DNA of 64,000 bases from an uncultured Paracoccaceae bacterium (lineage in GTDB: Bacteria > Pseudomonadota > Alphaproteobacteria > Rhodobacterales > Rhodobacteraceae), in contig CATOSB010000011.1 in NCBI GenBank assembly GCA_951812305.1, positions 1-64,000 on the forward strand. The letters run 5' to 3'. Made by a program: the position numbers and the translations under genes. A model generated the notes under the pieces. It saw only the letters and a program-made list of their open reading frames with translations. It did no database searches and had not been told where the DNA came from. Positions 15,200-24,307 of this stretch are shown in pieces (the first letter of the stretch is position 1; the number at the start of each line of letters is the position of its first letter).

Positions 15200-17773
15200 C
15201 TAAAACCTAGCGGACTGATATCCGCCCATGTCCTGTCCGACCCAACGACCGCTGAATAACCGTAGGATAAAATATCGCTGGTCGTTTCCACTCCGACCAC
15301 CACTGCAACGGCTTGATGAAGTTGCGCATGAGAAGCGGTACGCTAGGTCAACACGGATTTCATTTGAACCACGACGAGTAACCTTCATTCGTCTCGCTTC
15401 AATCGTATAAATTCCTGCCCACTCTCCCCGTGTTTCGTAGAACTGCTTTGCAGCCGCAAAAATGCTAGGGTCCGAAGAGAAACCGTTCGGTGGAAGCTGA
15501 GTAGACGGTCGCGGAGAGGACGGAGATGGCGCAACTACGGATGGATTTGACGGGGAAGGACTGATAGCTACGGGATTGCGTCTGACCGTAACCACAAACG
15601 ATGATCGCGAAGTTTGATCGGCCAAGCGAAACGCAATGACGTATTTCCCGCCTCTCAGTTGTTGAGAGAAAAACTCGGCAGTCGTGCCGGGACGGGCATG
15701 ATCCGAGCGGATCGGTCTATTGTTCTGGTTCAATACAAGCATTTCGACATCACCTGTAAGCCCTGTCATTTCAATCCGGACATCGCTGTCTGGAGTAATT
15801 TCAAGGGGCAGATATAGCCTGTTTCGGCCAGATATCAGTGCTTCGTAAGGCTGACCGTCTTGAACCTTCTGGGCGGGGCGCCCTTGTGCAAGAGGTGTGA
15901 AAACAGGATCATAGGGGCTCTTCGGTTTTAGTTCCAGTTCATAGATCGCTTGTGTTCCTCGTGGGGCCTCCACCTGAACGAAACCCTTTTGCGACGGTTG
16001 GAGCGATGCGATCAACTCCTCCTCTACTGTAGCATCAGCCGCTGCGAGTTCAGCAACAACGTTTAGTCGCTTATCCAGAACTCGAACGGTAAGATTGCTG
16101 TTTGCATTTACTTTGGCTGAAATGCCGCCCAGAAGAGACGCGTTTTCAATCGGGAATGTATCAATTGCATCACCTGTTCCGACAAAACCGTTTTCAACAA
16201 TGGTCCCTCGTGATCCTACTGCAACTGATCTTGCTAGCTCGCTAGGATCAGGCCTCGACAAGCCTGTGTCGGGAACGAGATCTCTTTCGATCTGAGCCAA
16301 ATAATCGACGTCGGACGAGAGCCGATTGGGCGTTGAGACGCGCAACCAGTATTCGCCAGGAAGTAAGGGCCCACTTGTCAAGGCCCCTTGTGCGTTTGGC
16401 CTTTCGATCACATCACCTGACGCATCCACCAGCGCAAAGTTCAAACTTCCCTGCTGCAACAACCGTATCTTTAACTGCGCGTAGCTGACGAGCCGAACTT
16501 TGTACCAATCGTCACTATCACTTTGTGTCAACTCTTCTCTCGTTTCGATAGGAGTGCCACTCACCAGGCCCAAATCTCTGGCCTCTGCCAGAGTATTCCC
16601 GGCTTGATCGCCAACAGCGTCTGGTGCCTCTCGATCTCCAAACCCGGCATTTGCAGCATCTTCGATTGGAAAGCCCATCGCCAAACGCAATCCAGTGTTG
16701 GGAAAGTACTGTATCTGTAGGGACTCGTCTCGGTCATCTCGTCGGAACACCCTCAGTTCGATCCGACGAGACGCTCGTAGTTCGTCAGCATTCAGAGCAT
16801 AGTGCCCTCCTCGAGCGACGTATCCTCCGACAGCACCAAATCCGTTCTCGGCAGTGAAAGCGTTCCCCATTAACTCTTGTGCGTTTCCGTACAAATCGTA
16901 AAAGCCGTACAGCGGCTTGCGAGAACCAATAGGTACGACACGCTCGGGATCATTTCCCACATGCGCGTACGATGTAATTCGATCAGAGCTTGGTAATGTA
17001 GGAAGATCAGACTGGAGCTCGGCTTCAGTAATACGCCCCGCAATATAGTCTGCCCCGCCGCGCGCCACATACTCCCACTCATGTTCCAGTGGCAGGCGCA
17101 CAAACCCGAGAACATCGTCATTCGCGCCCATACTTTTCAATTTTGAACTGCAGTCCTGTCTTTCGATACACTGCAGGTTTAAGCGGTCAAGAAATTCGAT
17201 GTAATCTCTATATGAAAGAAACGTAAGCGGCTCAGACAAGAGCACATGCAGCTGACGCGTTACTTTATCGAAGCACGCGGAATTTGGGTCTAGGTATTCA
17301 TCCAAGAGATCATCAGTACGCGTTTCGATCGTTTTGTCACGCAAGATCGACAATCCCCGTCGTAGATCTCCGGATCCCATCACGGCACCATATTGTCCCT
17401 TTGTTACCTCGTACTTCCCGATCAGCAATACACCTTCACCTCTGGCATCCTGGATCGGAGAGCCCACCCGTACGCGAAGGTTTGTTTCAAACACCCGTCG
17501 CTCCGAGCTTCCCATCGTATACGTCGTGGTCGCGTCATCCCCGTAGAGGTTAGAAGTCCTCAAAGAAATCGGATTGAATACTAGGCTAAGCCCCATCGGG
17601 AGCGGCAGCGAAAAGTCGCTCCTCGCTGGATGGGGATTGTGCCAAGCCTTTAAGGCATCAGGGGTCATGCTAAAAACCGGGCACGACTGTGCACTTGCGA
17701 ATGAAGCAGTCACTAGCAGAAGAAAAATGCTAAGGCCTGGGAACACAAGATTTTTGGCGCTATATCTTTGCAT
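15200..17773 (-). CDS. Large secreted protein: FGE-sulfatase-like domain plus PPC-type repeats
   Basis: This 857-residue protein starts with a signal peptide (LVFPGLSIFLLLVTASFASA). Residues about 95-370 form a formylglycine-generating-enzyme/sulfatase-modifying-factor-like domain: EGVLLIGKYEVTKGQYGAVMG, RLPLEHEWEYVARGG, GFYDLYGNAQELMGNAF, ARGGHYALNADELRASRR and NTGLRLAMG. The catalytic cysteines of true FGE are not visible, so it is probably a binding or scaffolding version. Residues about 390-740 hold three bacterial pre-peptidase C-terminal-like segments (SDSDDWYKVRL, LPGEYWLRVS, LRGGKYVIAFRL). A Pro/Ser linker leads to a C-terminal domain ending GRWVGQDMGGYQSARF. It lies 2 bp after the permease gene. 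Confidence 0.78.
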   Translation of the reverse strand: MQRYSAKNLVFPGLSIFLLLVTASFASAQSCPVFSMTPDALKAWHNPHPARSDFSLPLPMGLSLVFNPISLRTSNLYGDDATTTYTMGSSERRVFETNLRVRVGSPIQDARGEGVLLIGKYEVTKGQYGAVMGSGDLRRGLSILRDKTIETRTDDLLDEYLDPNSACFDKVTRQLHVLLSEPLTFLSYRDYIEFLDRLNLQCIERQDCSSKLKSMGANDDVLGFVRLPLEHEWEYVARGGADYIAGRITEAELQSDLPTLPSSDRITSYAHVGNDPERVVPIGSRKPLYGFYDLYGNAQELMGNAFTAENGFGAVGGYVARGGHYALNADELRASRRIELRVFRRDDRDESLQIQYFPNTGLRLAMGFPIEDAANAGFGDREAPDAVGDQAGNTLAEARDLGLVSGTPIETREELTQSDSDDWYKVRLVSYAQLKIRLLQQGSLNFALVDASGDVIERPNAQGALTSGPLLPGEYWLRVSTPNRLSSDVDYLAQIERDLVPDTGLSRPDPSELARSVAVGSRGTIVENGFVGTGDAIDTFPIENASLLGGISAKVNANSNLTVRVLDKRLNVVAELAAADATVEEELIASLQPSQKGFVQVEAPRGTQAIYELELKPKSPYDPVFTPLAQGRPAQKVQDGQPYEALISGRNRLYLPLEITPDSDVRIEMTGLTGDVEMLVLNQNNRPIRSDHARPGTTAEFFSQQLRGGKYVIAFRLADQTSRSSFVVTVRRNPVAISPSPSNPSVVAPSPSSPRPSTQLPPNGFSSDPSIFAAAKQFYETRGEWAGIYTIEARRMKVTRRGSNEIRVDLAYRFSCATSSSRCSGGRSGNDQRYFILRLFSGRWVGQDMGGYQSARF

Positions 17774-17775
17774 TT

Positions 17776-19629
17776 TCAGTTTGCTCCTCTCAAAGCTTGA
17801 GCTGGGTCAATCTTGGTAGCTGCTCTCGATGCGAAGAGGGATGCGAGCAGGGCAGCGGCCGCAACAATGAGAAAAGCACCGAAGAAGTGCATAATAAAAA
17901 GCATTGACAAATGCCCCGAGAATTCAAGTTGGGTTGCGACAGGTCCATTCAAAATTTCAGAGATCACGAAATAGATGCAAACCGATACAACGTATCCCAA
18001 CACAGCAACAACCAAAGCTTGGTATATTGGGATCCTAGCAATGGTAGCTTTCGCCATCCCTAACAACCTGAAAGTTGCGTAATCCACCTTTTTACGCTGA
18101 ACATTCGCAAAAAAACTGGACGAAAGTATTGCTAGCCCTCCCAACAGAGATACAGAGGAAACAACAAGAATAAGAAGGTTAAGGCTGGTTTCGAGTCGCT
18201 GAAGTCTCAGGATTTGGCTGGATTTAGCTCGCACTTCGATGCCTTCTTCCGAAAGTTTGTCAACAATAGGAGGAACATCATCAATCGTACGCGAAATGAT
18301 ACGAAATCCTCTAAAACCAGCACTTCGTTCGTAGAGGCGGAATTCGTTCTTATCAAATGACAACGAAATCCGATCTGCTCGTCCTATCGCGGATAGTAGG
18401 TTGGGCGAAACCCAAGCCTTTTCATCATTGGCTTTACCAACTACACGCAAAGGCACCTTCAGCGAGGCTGTTGCAGAGTCTGGCATAAAACGAAATTCAA
18501 CGTCAATTTCCGGCGAAGCGCCCCGGAATTGCCAAGTTTCGTACAAATCGTTTGGCAAAAGAACACTATTGTTCAGCGCGAAACCCAGACCACGAGGCTC
18601 AACCTTCGAAGCCTCAGTCGAAGCGAGGCCAGCAGGAAACGCTGCAGCTTCTATTTGGGCATCCAACAAATATAAGTTTCTAGGCTCGACAACACCTATC
18701 GCTTGGCCGTCGAAGTTCGACAACACAGCGTTTGCTTCTACTACATCACGTTCAAAGTAGCCCGAGTTGTTTGGAGTCATTAGGTATAACCAAGAGCCGT
18801 CCTCAATTCCAAGCGCGCCCACGCCAACAACCGCAGCTAACTGCGATTGAGTTATGTTCTCTATGGATTTGGCACCAATCCTAATTGCCAAGTTCGAAGT
18901 ATTTGTCTCCCCAAGTTCTTTCTGGGACATTACCACAATGTACTGATAGACGCCCGCAGGTTCAGAGCGGGTACCCGCCCAACCCCTTTCTGGCACAGGC
19001 ACACCAGAGCGAAACGCCTCCACCTGCTGATCAATTAAAGGCGGAACAAGAACGGCCGGAGAAGAAAATGTGTCGTCCGGCAAAGAGCCCAATAAAACTA
19101 GTGGGAGCCTCTTTGATATCCTCTGATCATTCTCGATGCGTACAACGGAAATCTCAATGCTGTCGCCAATCTCCAGGTTTGCGTCTGAGATCACGGACTC
19201 TGTCGCCACAAATCCGTCAGCTGCGGGAGGATCACCAATCAAATTGCGTAAAATCGGGTCAGCAGCGGTTGAAGGTACTAATCTGGCTTGTCCGCGAGTT
19301 GGCCTATTTCCCGAGTTTGATATCCAGACGGCTTCACGAGGGGTCATTAACACGGTTGGAACGACGTACTCAACACCGTCCCAAGTGGATATCTTGTCAA
19401 AAAGAGAAGAGGTACGAAGATCCGCGGAAGCAGGAGAGATTTCTCGAAAACTCGGATCCTCAATAAAGTCTTGCCTTAGACTGTCGATGAAACCGACTTT
19501 GACCGAAAGTAATAGTAATATTGGAGCCAAAACCGCGGCAACGGAGAAAACTAAACACAGGGAAATAACAGCTTCGTGAAGCAGATCTCTAAGTGCTAAG
19601 GTGAAAAGTGTTCCATTTTTTCTGCCCAT
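17776..19629 (-). CDS. FtsX-like (MacB/LolE-type) ABC transporter permease
   Basis: This 617-residue protein has one N-terminal membrane segment (VISLCLVFSVAAVLAPILLLL), a large periplasmic region of roughly 400 residues, and three C-terminal segments (LLILVVSSVSLLGGLAIL, ALVVAVLGYVVSVCIYFV, IMHFFGAFLIVAAAALLASL). This is the type VII/FtsX topology of permeases that drive envelope processes rather than import. No ATP-binding subunit is present in the window: the upstream side is occupied by IS4/IS110 remnants. It is the first gene of the minus-strand operon. Confidence 0.82.
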   Translation of the reverse strand: MGRKNGTLFTLALRDLLHEAVISLCLVFSVAAVLAPILLLLSVKVGFIDSLRQDFIEDPSFREISPASADLRTSSLFDKISTWDGVEYVVPTVLMTPREAVWISNSGNRPTRGQARLVPSTAADPILRNLIGDPPAADGFVATESVISDANLEIGDSIEISVVRIENDQRISKRLPLVLLGSLPDDTFSSPAVLVPPLIDQQVEAFRSGVPVPERGWAGTRSEPAGVYQYIVVMSQKELGETNTSNLAIRIGAKSIENITQSQLAAVVGVGALGIEDGSWLYLMTPNNSGYFERDVVEANAVLSNFDGQAIGVVEPRNLYLLDAQIEAAAFPAGLASTEASKVEPRGLGFALNNSVLLPNDLYETWQFRGASPEIDVEFRFMPDSATASLKVPLRVVGKANDEKAWVSPNLLSAIGRADRISLSFDKNEFRLYERSAGFRGFRIISRTIDDVPPIVDKLSEEGIEVRAKSSQILRLQRLETSLNLLILVVSSVSLLGGLAILSSSFFANVQRKKVDYATFRLLGMAKATIARIPIYQALVVAVLGYVVSVCIYFVISEILNGPVATQLEFSGHLSMLFIMHFFGAFLIVAAAALLASLFASRAATKIDPAQALRGAN

Positions 19630-19715
19630 CTCGGGTCCGCCATCTAAACTAGGAATCCCTTGTACACGACAGTAGGGGTGGTTGAGGGCGCTGATCTGTG
19701 GTTTTCGTTGGGATT

Positions 19716-19866
19716 CTTCAGTTTATGATGGAGAATCCCATGATCCGAAAAGCGATCAACACCCTCTCAGCGAAGCTATCTGATGGCCTGTCGCTTAGCA
19801 ATAGCCGCCTCGAAACACTCTGCCTTGTGGTGATTGGCATGGCCAGCGCGCGAACGGTGAACCAGA
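19716..19866 (+). pseudogene. IS4-family transposase, N-terminal remnant
   Basis: The frame reads MMENPMIRKAINTLSAKLSD and then SNSRLETLCLVVIGMASARTVN, matching the N-terminus of a group of IS4-type transposases in which the RTVN block is followed by LSH. The match stops after RTVN and unrelated sequence follows. Confidence 0.55.
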
Positions 19867-19885
19867 GTATCCGTCTTGATCAAGG

Positions 19886-19981
19886 TCATTTTTCAACCCA
19901 GCTCCGGTTCGCTTTCACCAACGCGTTTGCCATTTCGATGAGCTTGCGCATGATGGCCACAATAGCGGAGAGCATCTCAAA
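19886..19981 (-). pseudogene. IS110-type transposase, C-terminal remnant
   Basis: The minus-strand frame reads FEMLSAIVAIMRKLIEMANA and then LVKANRSWVEK-stop, like the final residues of IS110/IS116/IS902 transposases. Only about 31 codons remain. It lies between the IS4 remnant and the end of the ISKra4 transposase. Confidence 0.55.
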
Positions 19982-20030
19982 GCGTGGGGCATTTACGCTG
20001 CGGTTTTGATTTGGTTATTGTCTTTCATCC

Positions 20031-21631
20031 GTAACTCCCAAGCACCCTGTCCGATAGGGTTGCGGGGTTTTGTTCCGTCAGAGCCGTGCGATGATCTGAG
20101 GTGGTGACAGGGTCAGGATTTCCAGGATGTTGAACCGGTGTTTTCTGGCCGTCGAGATGACGGACCTGATGTCGGCGAAGACCCGCGCGCCCTCGAGGGT
20201 GCGGAAGGTGCCCGAGATTTTCATGCGCAGCTTCATCATGCGCAGGTCCTGTTCGGCCTGATTGTTTGTGAATGGGACCGCGAAGTCGGCGATGAATCGC
20301 AAAACGTCATCGCGGTAGTCACGCAGGCGGAGGAGCAGGTTGTGGCCTGGCCGCCTGGCTTTTCGGCCGCGGGTGCCGGGGCTTTTGGCCAGCGGGGGCT
20401 GGCGTTCGTGGAAGGCGAGCCCCTTGGCGAGGATCGCCATGTATCTGGTGACTATACCCTGGCGAACCAGTTCCGGGAGTTCGGTCTCGCCTTGATCCTG
20501 AGCCGCGCATCTGAGCTGATTGGCGCTATGAAGCACTGCGCTCATCTCCGTCGCCCAAGGCTCTTTTTCGATCTCTTCGATGGCCTTGAGTTCGCGCAAG
20601 TGATGCGCCCCGCAGAGGGCGTGGGCGTCCACTCCGCTCATATGGGCGTAGTAGGGTTTCCAGTGATCATGAATGATCGTCCCGCCGGTCAGGAAGGTTG
20701 GAACAGCACCGCGTTTGGCGCTGATGCGGTAATGGGTGAAGGCGGTATCGCAGATCGTGTGCAGCCAGTGCAGCTTGCCGGCAACACGAAGTCCGGTCTC
20801 GTCCAGATGCCGAACGCCGCCTTCGGCAAGCCGGGCGAGAATGTGTTCAACCACGACACCCATCTTATTTGCCGCGCCGCGCGTCCAGTTGGTCACGCTG
20901 GCCGCGCACAAGCTGGTGGCCCCAAACAGGTCGCGCATAAGCTGGCAGACCCGATCCTCGGGTATCAGCTGCTGAACATTGCAATAGACCGCCACTGCCC
21001 GCATGCGCGTGCCATATTGCACATGCGCGGCCACGCCATCGGGAAAGCCAGCCGTCGTCGTGGCTCGACAATGGTCGCAACAATAAACCGCCGCCTGATG
21101 CTCGGTGACCTCCAGGCGTGGCGCAGGCAAGTCGAACACCTGACGCTTCTCGATCCCTTTCACCATCTCCGCCGTCAGGGCGCTCTGACAGGCGCTGCAA
21201 TGCGTCGCCTCATGCCGTTCGACAAAGTCGGGTGTTGACGTCTGGCGCAGGGTGTCGCCCCGGTGGCCAACTTGGCCGCCACTTTTCTTTCCGGATTTGC
21301 CACGCAGGCTGCGCGGGGCTGGCTTCTTCAGGCCATCACTTGAAGGGGGCTTGCTGCTATTGCTGCTGTTCTTGGCCAACTGTCGGCGCAGGTCCGTGAT
21401 CTCTTCCGCCATGCTCGCCAACGCAGCTTCAAGCTCAGCGATCCGACGCAGAGCCGTGGCGAGAAGTTGTTCAAGGGCGGCAACCTGATCCATCCCACCA
21501 CTGATTCAGAGAAATCAACCCGGCGCCACAGAATTCAGACAAGAAAGAAAAAAAACACGCGCAAAATGGCAAATTCGACTCACCATAAAACTGACAATAA
21601 CACTCAAACGTGGGGGGTGCTTGGGAGTTAC
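20031..21631 (-). mobile_element. ISBst12-type element (subtype a), copy 1
   Basis: This 1,601-bp element has GTAACTCCCAAGCACCC terminal repeats and the perfect 8-bp duplication TTTCATCC (20023-20030 and 21632-21639). It interrupts the ISKra4-type transposase gene 13 codons before its stop. Confidence 0.95.
20078..21493 (-). CDS. IS66 family (ISBst12-type) transposase, copy 1
   Basis: This 471-residue intact transposase has a coiled coil at residues 1-45, the NSSNSSKPPSSDG linker, zinc-finger cysteines (CSACQS, CCDHC), and the DDE residues in RHLDETGLRVAG, IIHDHWKPYY and NNQAEQDLRMMK. It belongs to the Q-variant lineage (HERQPPL). Confidence 0.95.
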   Translation of the reverse strand: MDQVAALEQLLATALRRIAELEAALASMAEEITDLRRQLAKNSSNSSKPPSSDGLKKPAPRSLRGKSGKKSGGQVGHRGDTLRQTSTPDFVERHEATHCSACQSALTAEMVKGIEKRQVFDLPAPRLEVTEHQAAVYCCDHCRATTTAGFPDGVAAHVQYGTRMRAVAVYCNVQQLIPEDRVCQLMRDLFGATSLCAASVTNWTRGAANKMGVVVEHILARLAEGGVRHLDETGLRVAGKLHWLHTICDTAFTHYRISAKRGAVPTFLTGGTIIHDHWKPYYAHMSGVDAHALCGAHHLRELKAIEEIEKEPWATEMSAVLHSANQLRCAAQDQGETELPELVRQGIVTRYMAILAKGLAFHERQPPLAKSPGTRGRKARRPGHNLLLRLRDYRDDVLRFIADFAVPFTNNQAEQDLRMMKLRMKISGTFRTLEGARVFADIRSVISTARKHRFNILEILTLSPPQIIARL

Positions 21632-21639
21632 TTTCATCC

Positions 21640-22987
21640 TTGGATACCATTGTTCGAATTTATCGCGCAACGTTCCGTCCAGCGTCCGGGTTCGTGTTTG
21701 CAGCATGAGATGTGCGCCTGCCTTTGACCAGCGCATTTGCTGGCGTTTGCAGAAGCGTTTCCCGACGACGGTATTGACGGTGCTTTCGACAAATCCGGTC
21801 GAGACACGTTCGCCATAACGGCGGCGTTCGGCGTAATTGGGGATCATCCAGGCGCTGTTTGCAATGTAGGTCTGAAATTCACCCGCCGCTTTTTGCAAGG
21901 CCTTGATGCTGGCATATTCCGTTTCAACTTCATCGAGGTCCATGACCAGATCGTCGATGACTTGCTGCCCGTCATGCAGGTTGCCATTCCACAGATATCC
22001 TTTGATTTGCCGCAGCATCCTGGCCACGTCTTCGCCCTCGTCCGGATTATGATGGATCAGGCCCTTTATATATTGCCCCATCACAGTGATCCGCATTGTG
22101 ATGGGGAACCAATCCAGGATGTGCTCGGCGGCAGGGGCCATATCTCGTGCAATGTTGATGACACTATCACCGCCATCAGTCATGAATGTGACCTTCTGGT
22201 TTTCCTGCCAGCCCTGATCTTTCAATATGTCATGCAGGCGGCGTTTGGGCTTTTCGTCATGGCTTTGCACAAGGCCAAGGTAGCGATCCGGGCGATCTGT
22301 TGGAATGGATTTGCCAACGGTGACCTCAAAGAGAGATTGGCCCTTTTCACGTGACCTAACATACCCACCATCAATGCCAACTGTGATGGGGCCGTCTGGA
22401 ATTGGCAGGCGTTCGCGTTCATAGACGCTGGTCTCGACAAAGCTGTATCGCTCGTCAGCCAATTCCTTTTCCAATCGCTTGCCAACGCGCCCCAAATGTC
22501 GGCGCATGGTCTCCGCAGTCAGCTGTTTGTCAATCGGCAGTACATCTTTCAACAGATTCACGCTGGCACCGTATGAAACCAGTGATGCCCACTTTGTTTC
22601 CAGCCAGAGCATTTCTGGCGAAACATGGTCTGGTAACAATGAGGTGAGCGGGCTGAAGGTTTGGGCAATCTTGTCCTGGCATGTGCAATGATAAAACCGT
22701 GGGCTGTGAATAGAAATGTCACCGAAAACTGTGCGGTAGCGTATGGTTTTATGGCCCTTCCGTCGCAACTTACGATCACAGCATGGGCACGACGAATGCG
22801 ACACACAATAGGCTTGTGATTGGGCAGATATGATTTCCTTTTGCAACGCAAGCAGCAAATCCTTGCTTTCAGAAATGGACAAGCCAATCTCACCAAGGTT
22901 GCTATACGCCTTATCCAAAACCGCGACCTGACAATCGTGAACAACGCCGTCAGGGTCGGTTATCTGGAGGTTGATGTGCATTTTCAT
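21640..22987 (-). pseudogene. ISKra4-type transposase, interrupted near the C-terminus
   Basis: The frame starts at 22987 and shows the ISKra4 pattern: HSSCPCCDRKLRRKGHK near residue 64, GPITVGIDGGYVR, VTFMTDGGDSV and GFVESTVNTVVGKRFCKRQQ supplying the DDE residues. At WYPRMK it meets the ISBst12-type element. The last codons, DNNQIKTAA and a stop, lie beyond it at 20030-19993. Joined, the gene has 462 codons including the stop. Its start overlaps the end of the resolvase gene by 4 bp (22984-22987). Confidence 0.85.
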
Positions 22988-23562
22988 TGTGCCTGATCCC
23001 TTACCCGCATGATTGTTTGGCGGCTGGTTTTCATATCGCGGGCAATGCCGGAGATCGTTTCGCCAGCTGCAAGTTTCTCCTTCACCTCGTCTTGTTGATC
23101 CATTGAAAGTTTAGGGCGGCGGCCCAACGGTTTACCCTCAGCCTTTGCACGAGACAGGCCCGATTGTGTCCGTTCAATCAGAAGGTCGCGCTCAAACTGC
23201 GCGACGGAATTGATGACCCCCATCGTCAGCTTTCCGGCCGAACTGGTCAGATCAACGCCCCCTAAAGCCAGGCAATGAACCCGAATATCATTTTCTTCCA
23301 GCTTGTTCACAGTGCTGGAAACATCGGTGGCATTGCGACCCAACCGATCCAGTTTGGTGACAATCAGCACATCACCTTGTTCCATTTTCTCCATCAGGCG
23401 GAAAAAGCCCGGGCGTTGCGCTATGGCACGTGAGCCAGAAATTGTTTCAGCGATGATCCGCTGTGGTTCCACTTTGAAACCTGCCGCTTCGATTTCGCGG
23501 ACCTGATTTTGTGTGTCCTGTTCAAAGGTCGAGACCCGGACATAGGCACAGGTTCTGGACAT
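22984..23562 (-). CDS. Serine recombinase (resolvase/invertase family)
   Basis: This 192-residue protein has the catalytic serine in CAYVRVSTFEQD, the KLDRLGRNATDV and FERDLLIERTQSGL motifs of the resolvase domain, and a C-terminal helix-turn-helix (AAGETISGIARDMKTSRQTI). It is directly upstream of, and overlaps, the ISKra4-type transposase gene, so the two are co-expressed and probably form one transposon in which the resolvase resolves cointegrates. It could also be a relic of another element. Confidence 0.9.
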   Translation of the reverse strand: MSRTCAYVRVSTFEQDTQNQVREIEAAGFKVEPQRIIAETISGSRAIAQRPGFFRLMEKMEQGDVLIVTKLDRLGRNATDVSSTVNKLEENDIRVHCLALGGVDLTSSAGKLTMGVINSVAQFERDLLIERTQSGLSRAKAEGKPLGRRPKLSMDQQDEVKEKLAAGETISGIARDMKTSRQTIMRVRDQAQ

Positions 23563-23608
23563 GGGTGCGCACTGTAAATAAACAGGTGTCCGTAACTATA
23601 TCTATGTC

Positions 23609-23803
23609 CTATATCCCGTCAAGCTGATTTTTGAACACTATCCCACGCCCTGTCCGCAACCGGTCGTTTCCGGACAACCCCTGCCATATCTGCTGGCGCA
23701 TCAATTCCAGATGTTGACCCTTGCGAAATGCCTGATTAGCATCCCTGCGCGAAAATTTGGTCGTCAGATATGGCTCCCGTGCCAACATCCGATCCATCGT
23801 CAT
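23609..23803 (-). CDS. Small hypothetical protein
   Basis: This possible 64-residue gene starts at the ATG at 23803 (MTMDRMLAREPYLTTKFSRR), 7 bp after the stop of the pRiA4b-like fragment. I recognise no family. It may be the frameshifted tail of a mobile-element gene. An in-frame ATG at 23851 exists but overlaps the upstream frame. Confidence is low. Confidence 0.35.
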   Translation of the reverse strand: MTMDRMLAREPYLTTKFSRRDANQAFRKGQHLELMRQQIWQGLSGNDRLRTGRGIVFKNQLDGI

Positions 23804-23810
23804 TTGCACA

Positions 23811-24116
23811 TCATCGGTCCAGAAATTCTTCGAAGGTTTCCTGACTTGCATTTGGCTTCGTTGCGTCGTTGAGCAAATCTAACATCTCACTCATATCTTG
23901 CCAGGCATCGTATCCGTCTGCCTCATCACGACGGTAAAAATATCTCTCAGCCCCACCACAATCTTCAGGCGGACAAGATCCAGAACCGCCAGTACAGATT
24001 GGGTATTTCTGCCTGGCATCCAAATCCACGAGCTTTTCTAAACGGATTTCGTGTTCCCCGCAGCGGGACGATTCAGTTAGAATTCGACCGGCGTTACATA
24101 ACAATTCAAACTCCAC
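23811..24116 (-). pseudogene. pRiA4b ORF-3-like (IS1096 passenger type) protein fragment
   Basis: The frame contains GEHEIRLEKLVDLDARQKYP followed by CTGGSGSCPPEDCGGAERY, the conserved C-terminal half of pRiA4b ORF-3-like proteins, a family common on plasmids and as transposon passengers. The usual N-terminal domain (about 100 residues) is missing, and the first eight residues are unrelated to the family, so this is probably a truncated copy. The region 24117-24307 upstream shows no gene. Confidence 0.55.
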
Positions 24117-24307
24117 CGACTAATTCCGGCTCTTATTGTATTCGCAATTGCACATTCTGGCGCCGCAGGTGTCTGGTATTCCAAAGCCGCGCCAGCAAAT
24201 CAACTTGTAACTGGCACGACGTCAAAAAATGGTCACGATAATCTCGTCGACGCGAAATTCGAGCTAGCGCCCGACCTGATCGTCTGTTGACACACCCCGT
24301 GCAAGCG

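Noticed and set aside
15200..17773. True formylglycine-generating enzyme (sulfatase activator)
   Set aside because: The domain fold motifs are present, but the catalytic cysteine pair is not visible and no sulfatase gene is nearby.
20138..21238. 366-codon open frame opposite the ISBst12-type transposase, repeated at all copies
   Set aside because: It recurs only because the transposase gene recurs; the translation is antisense with no domain or plausible ribosome binding site.
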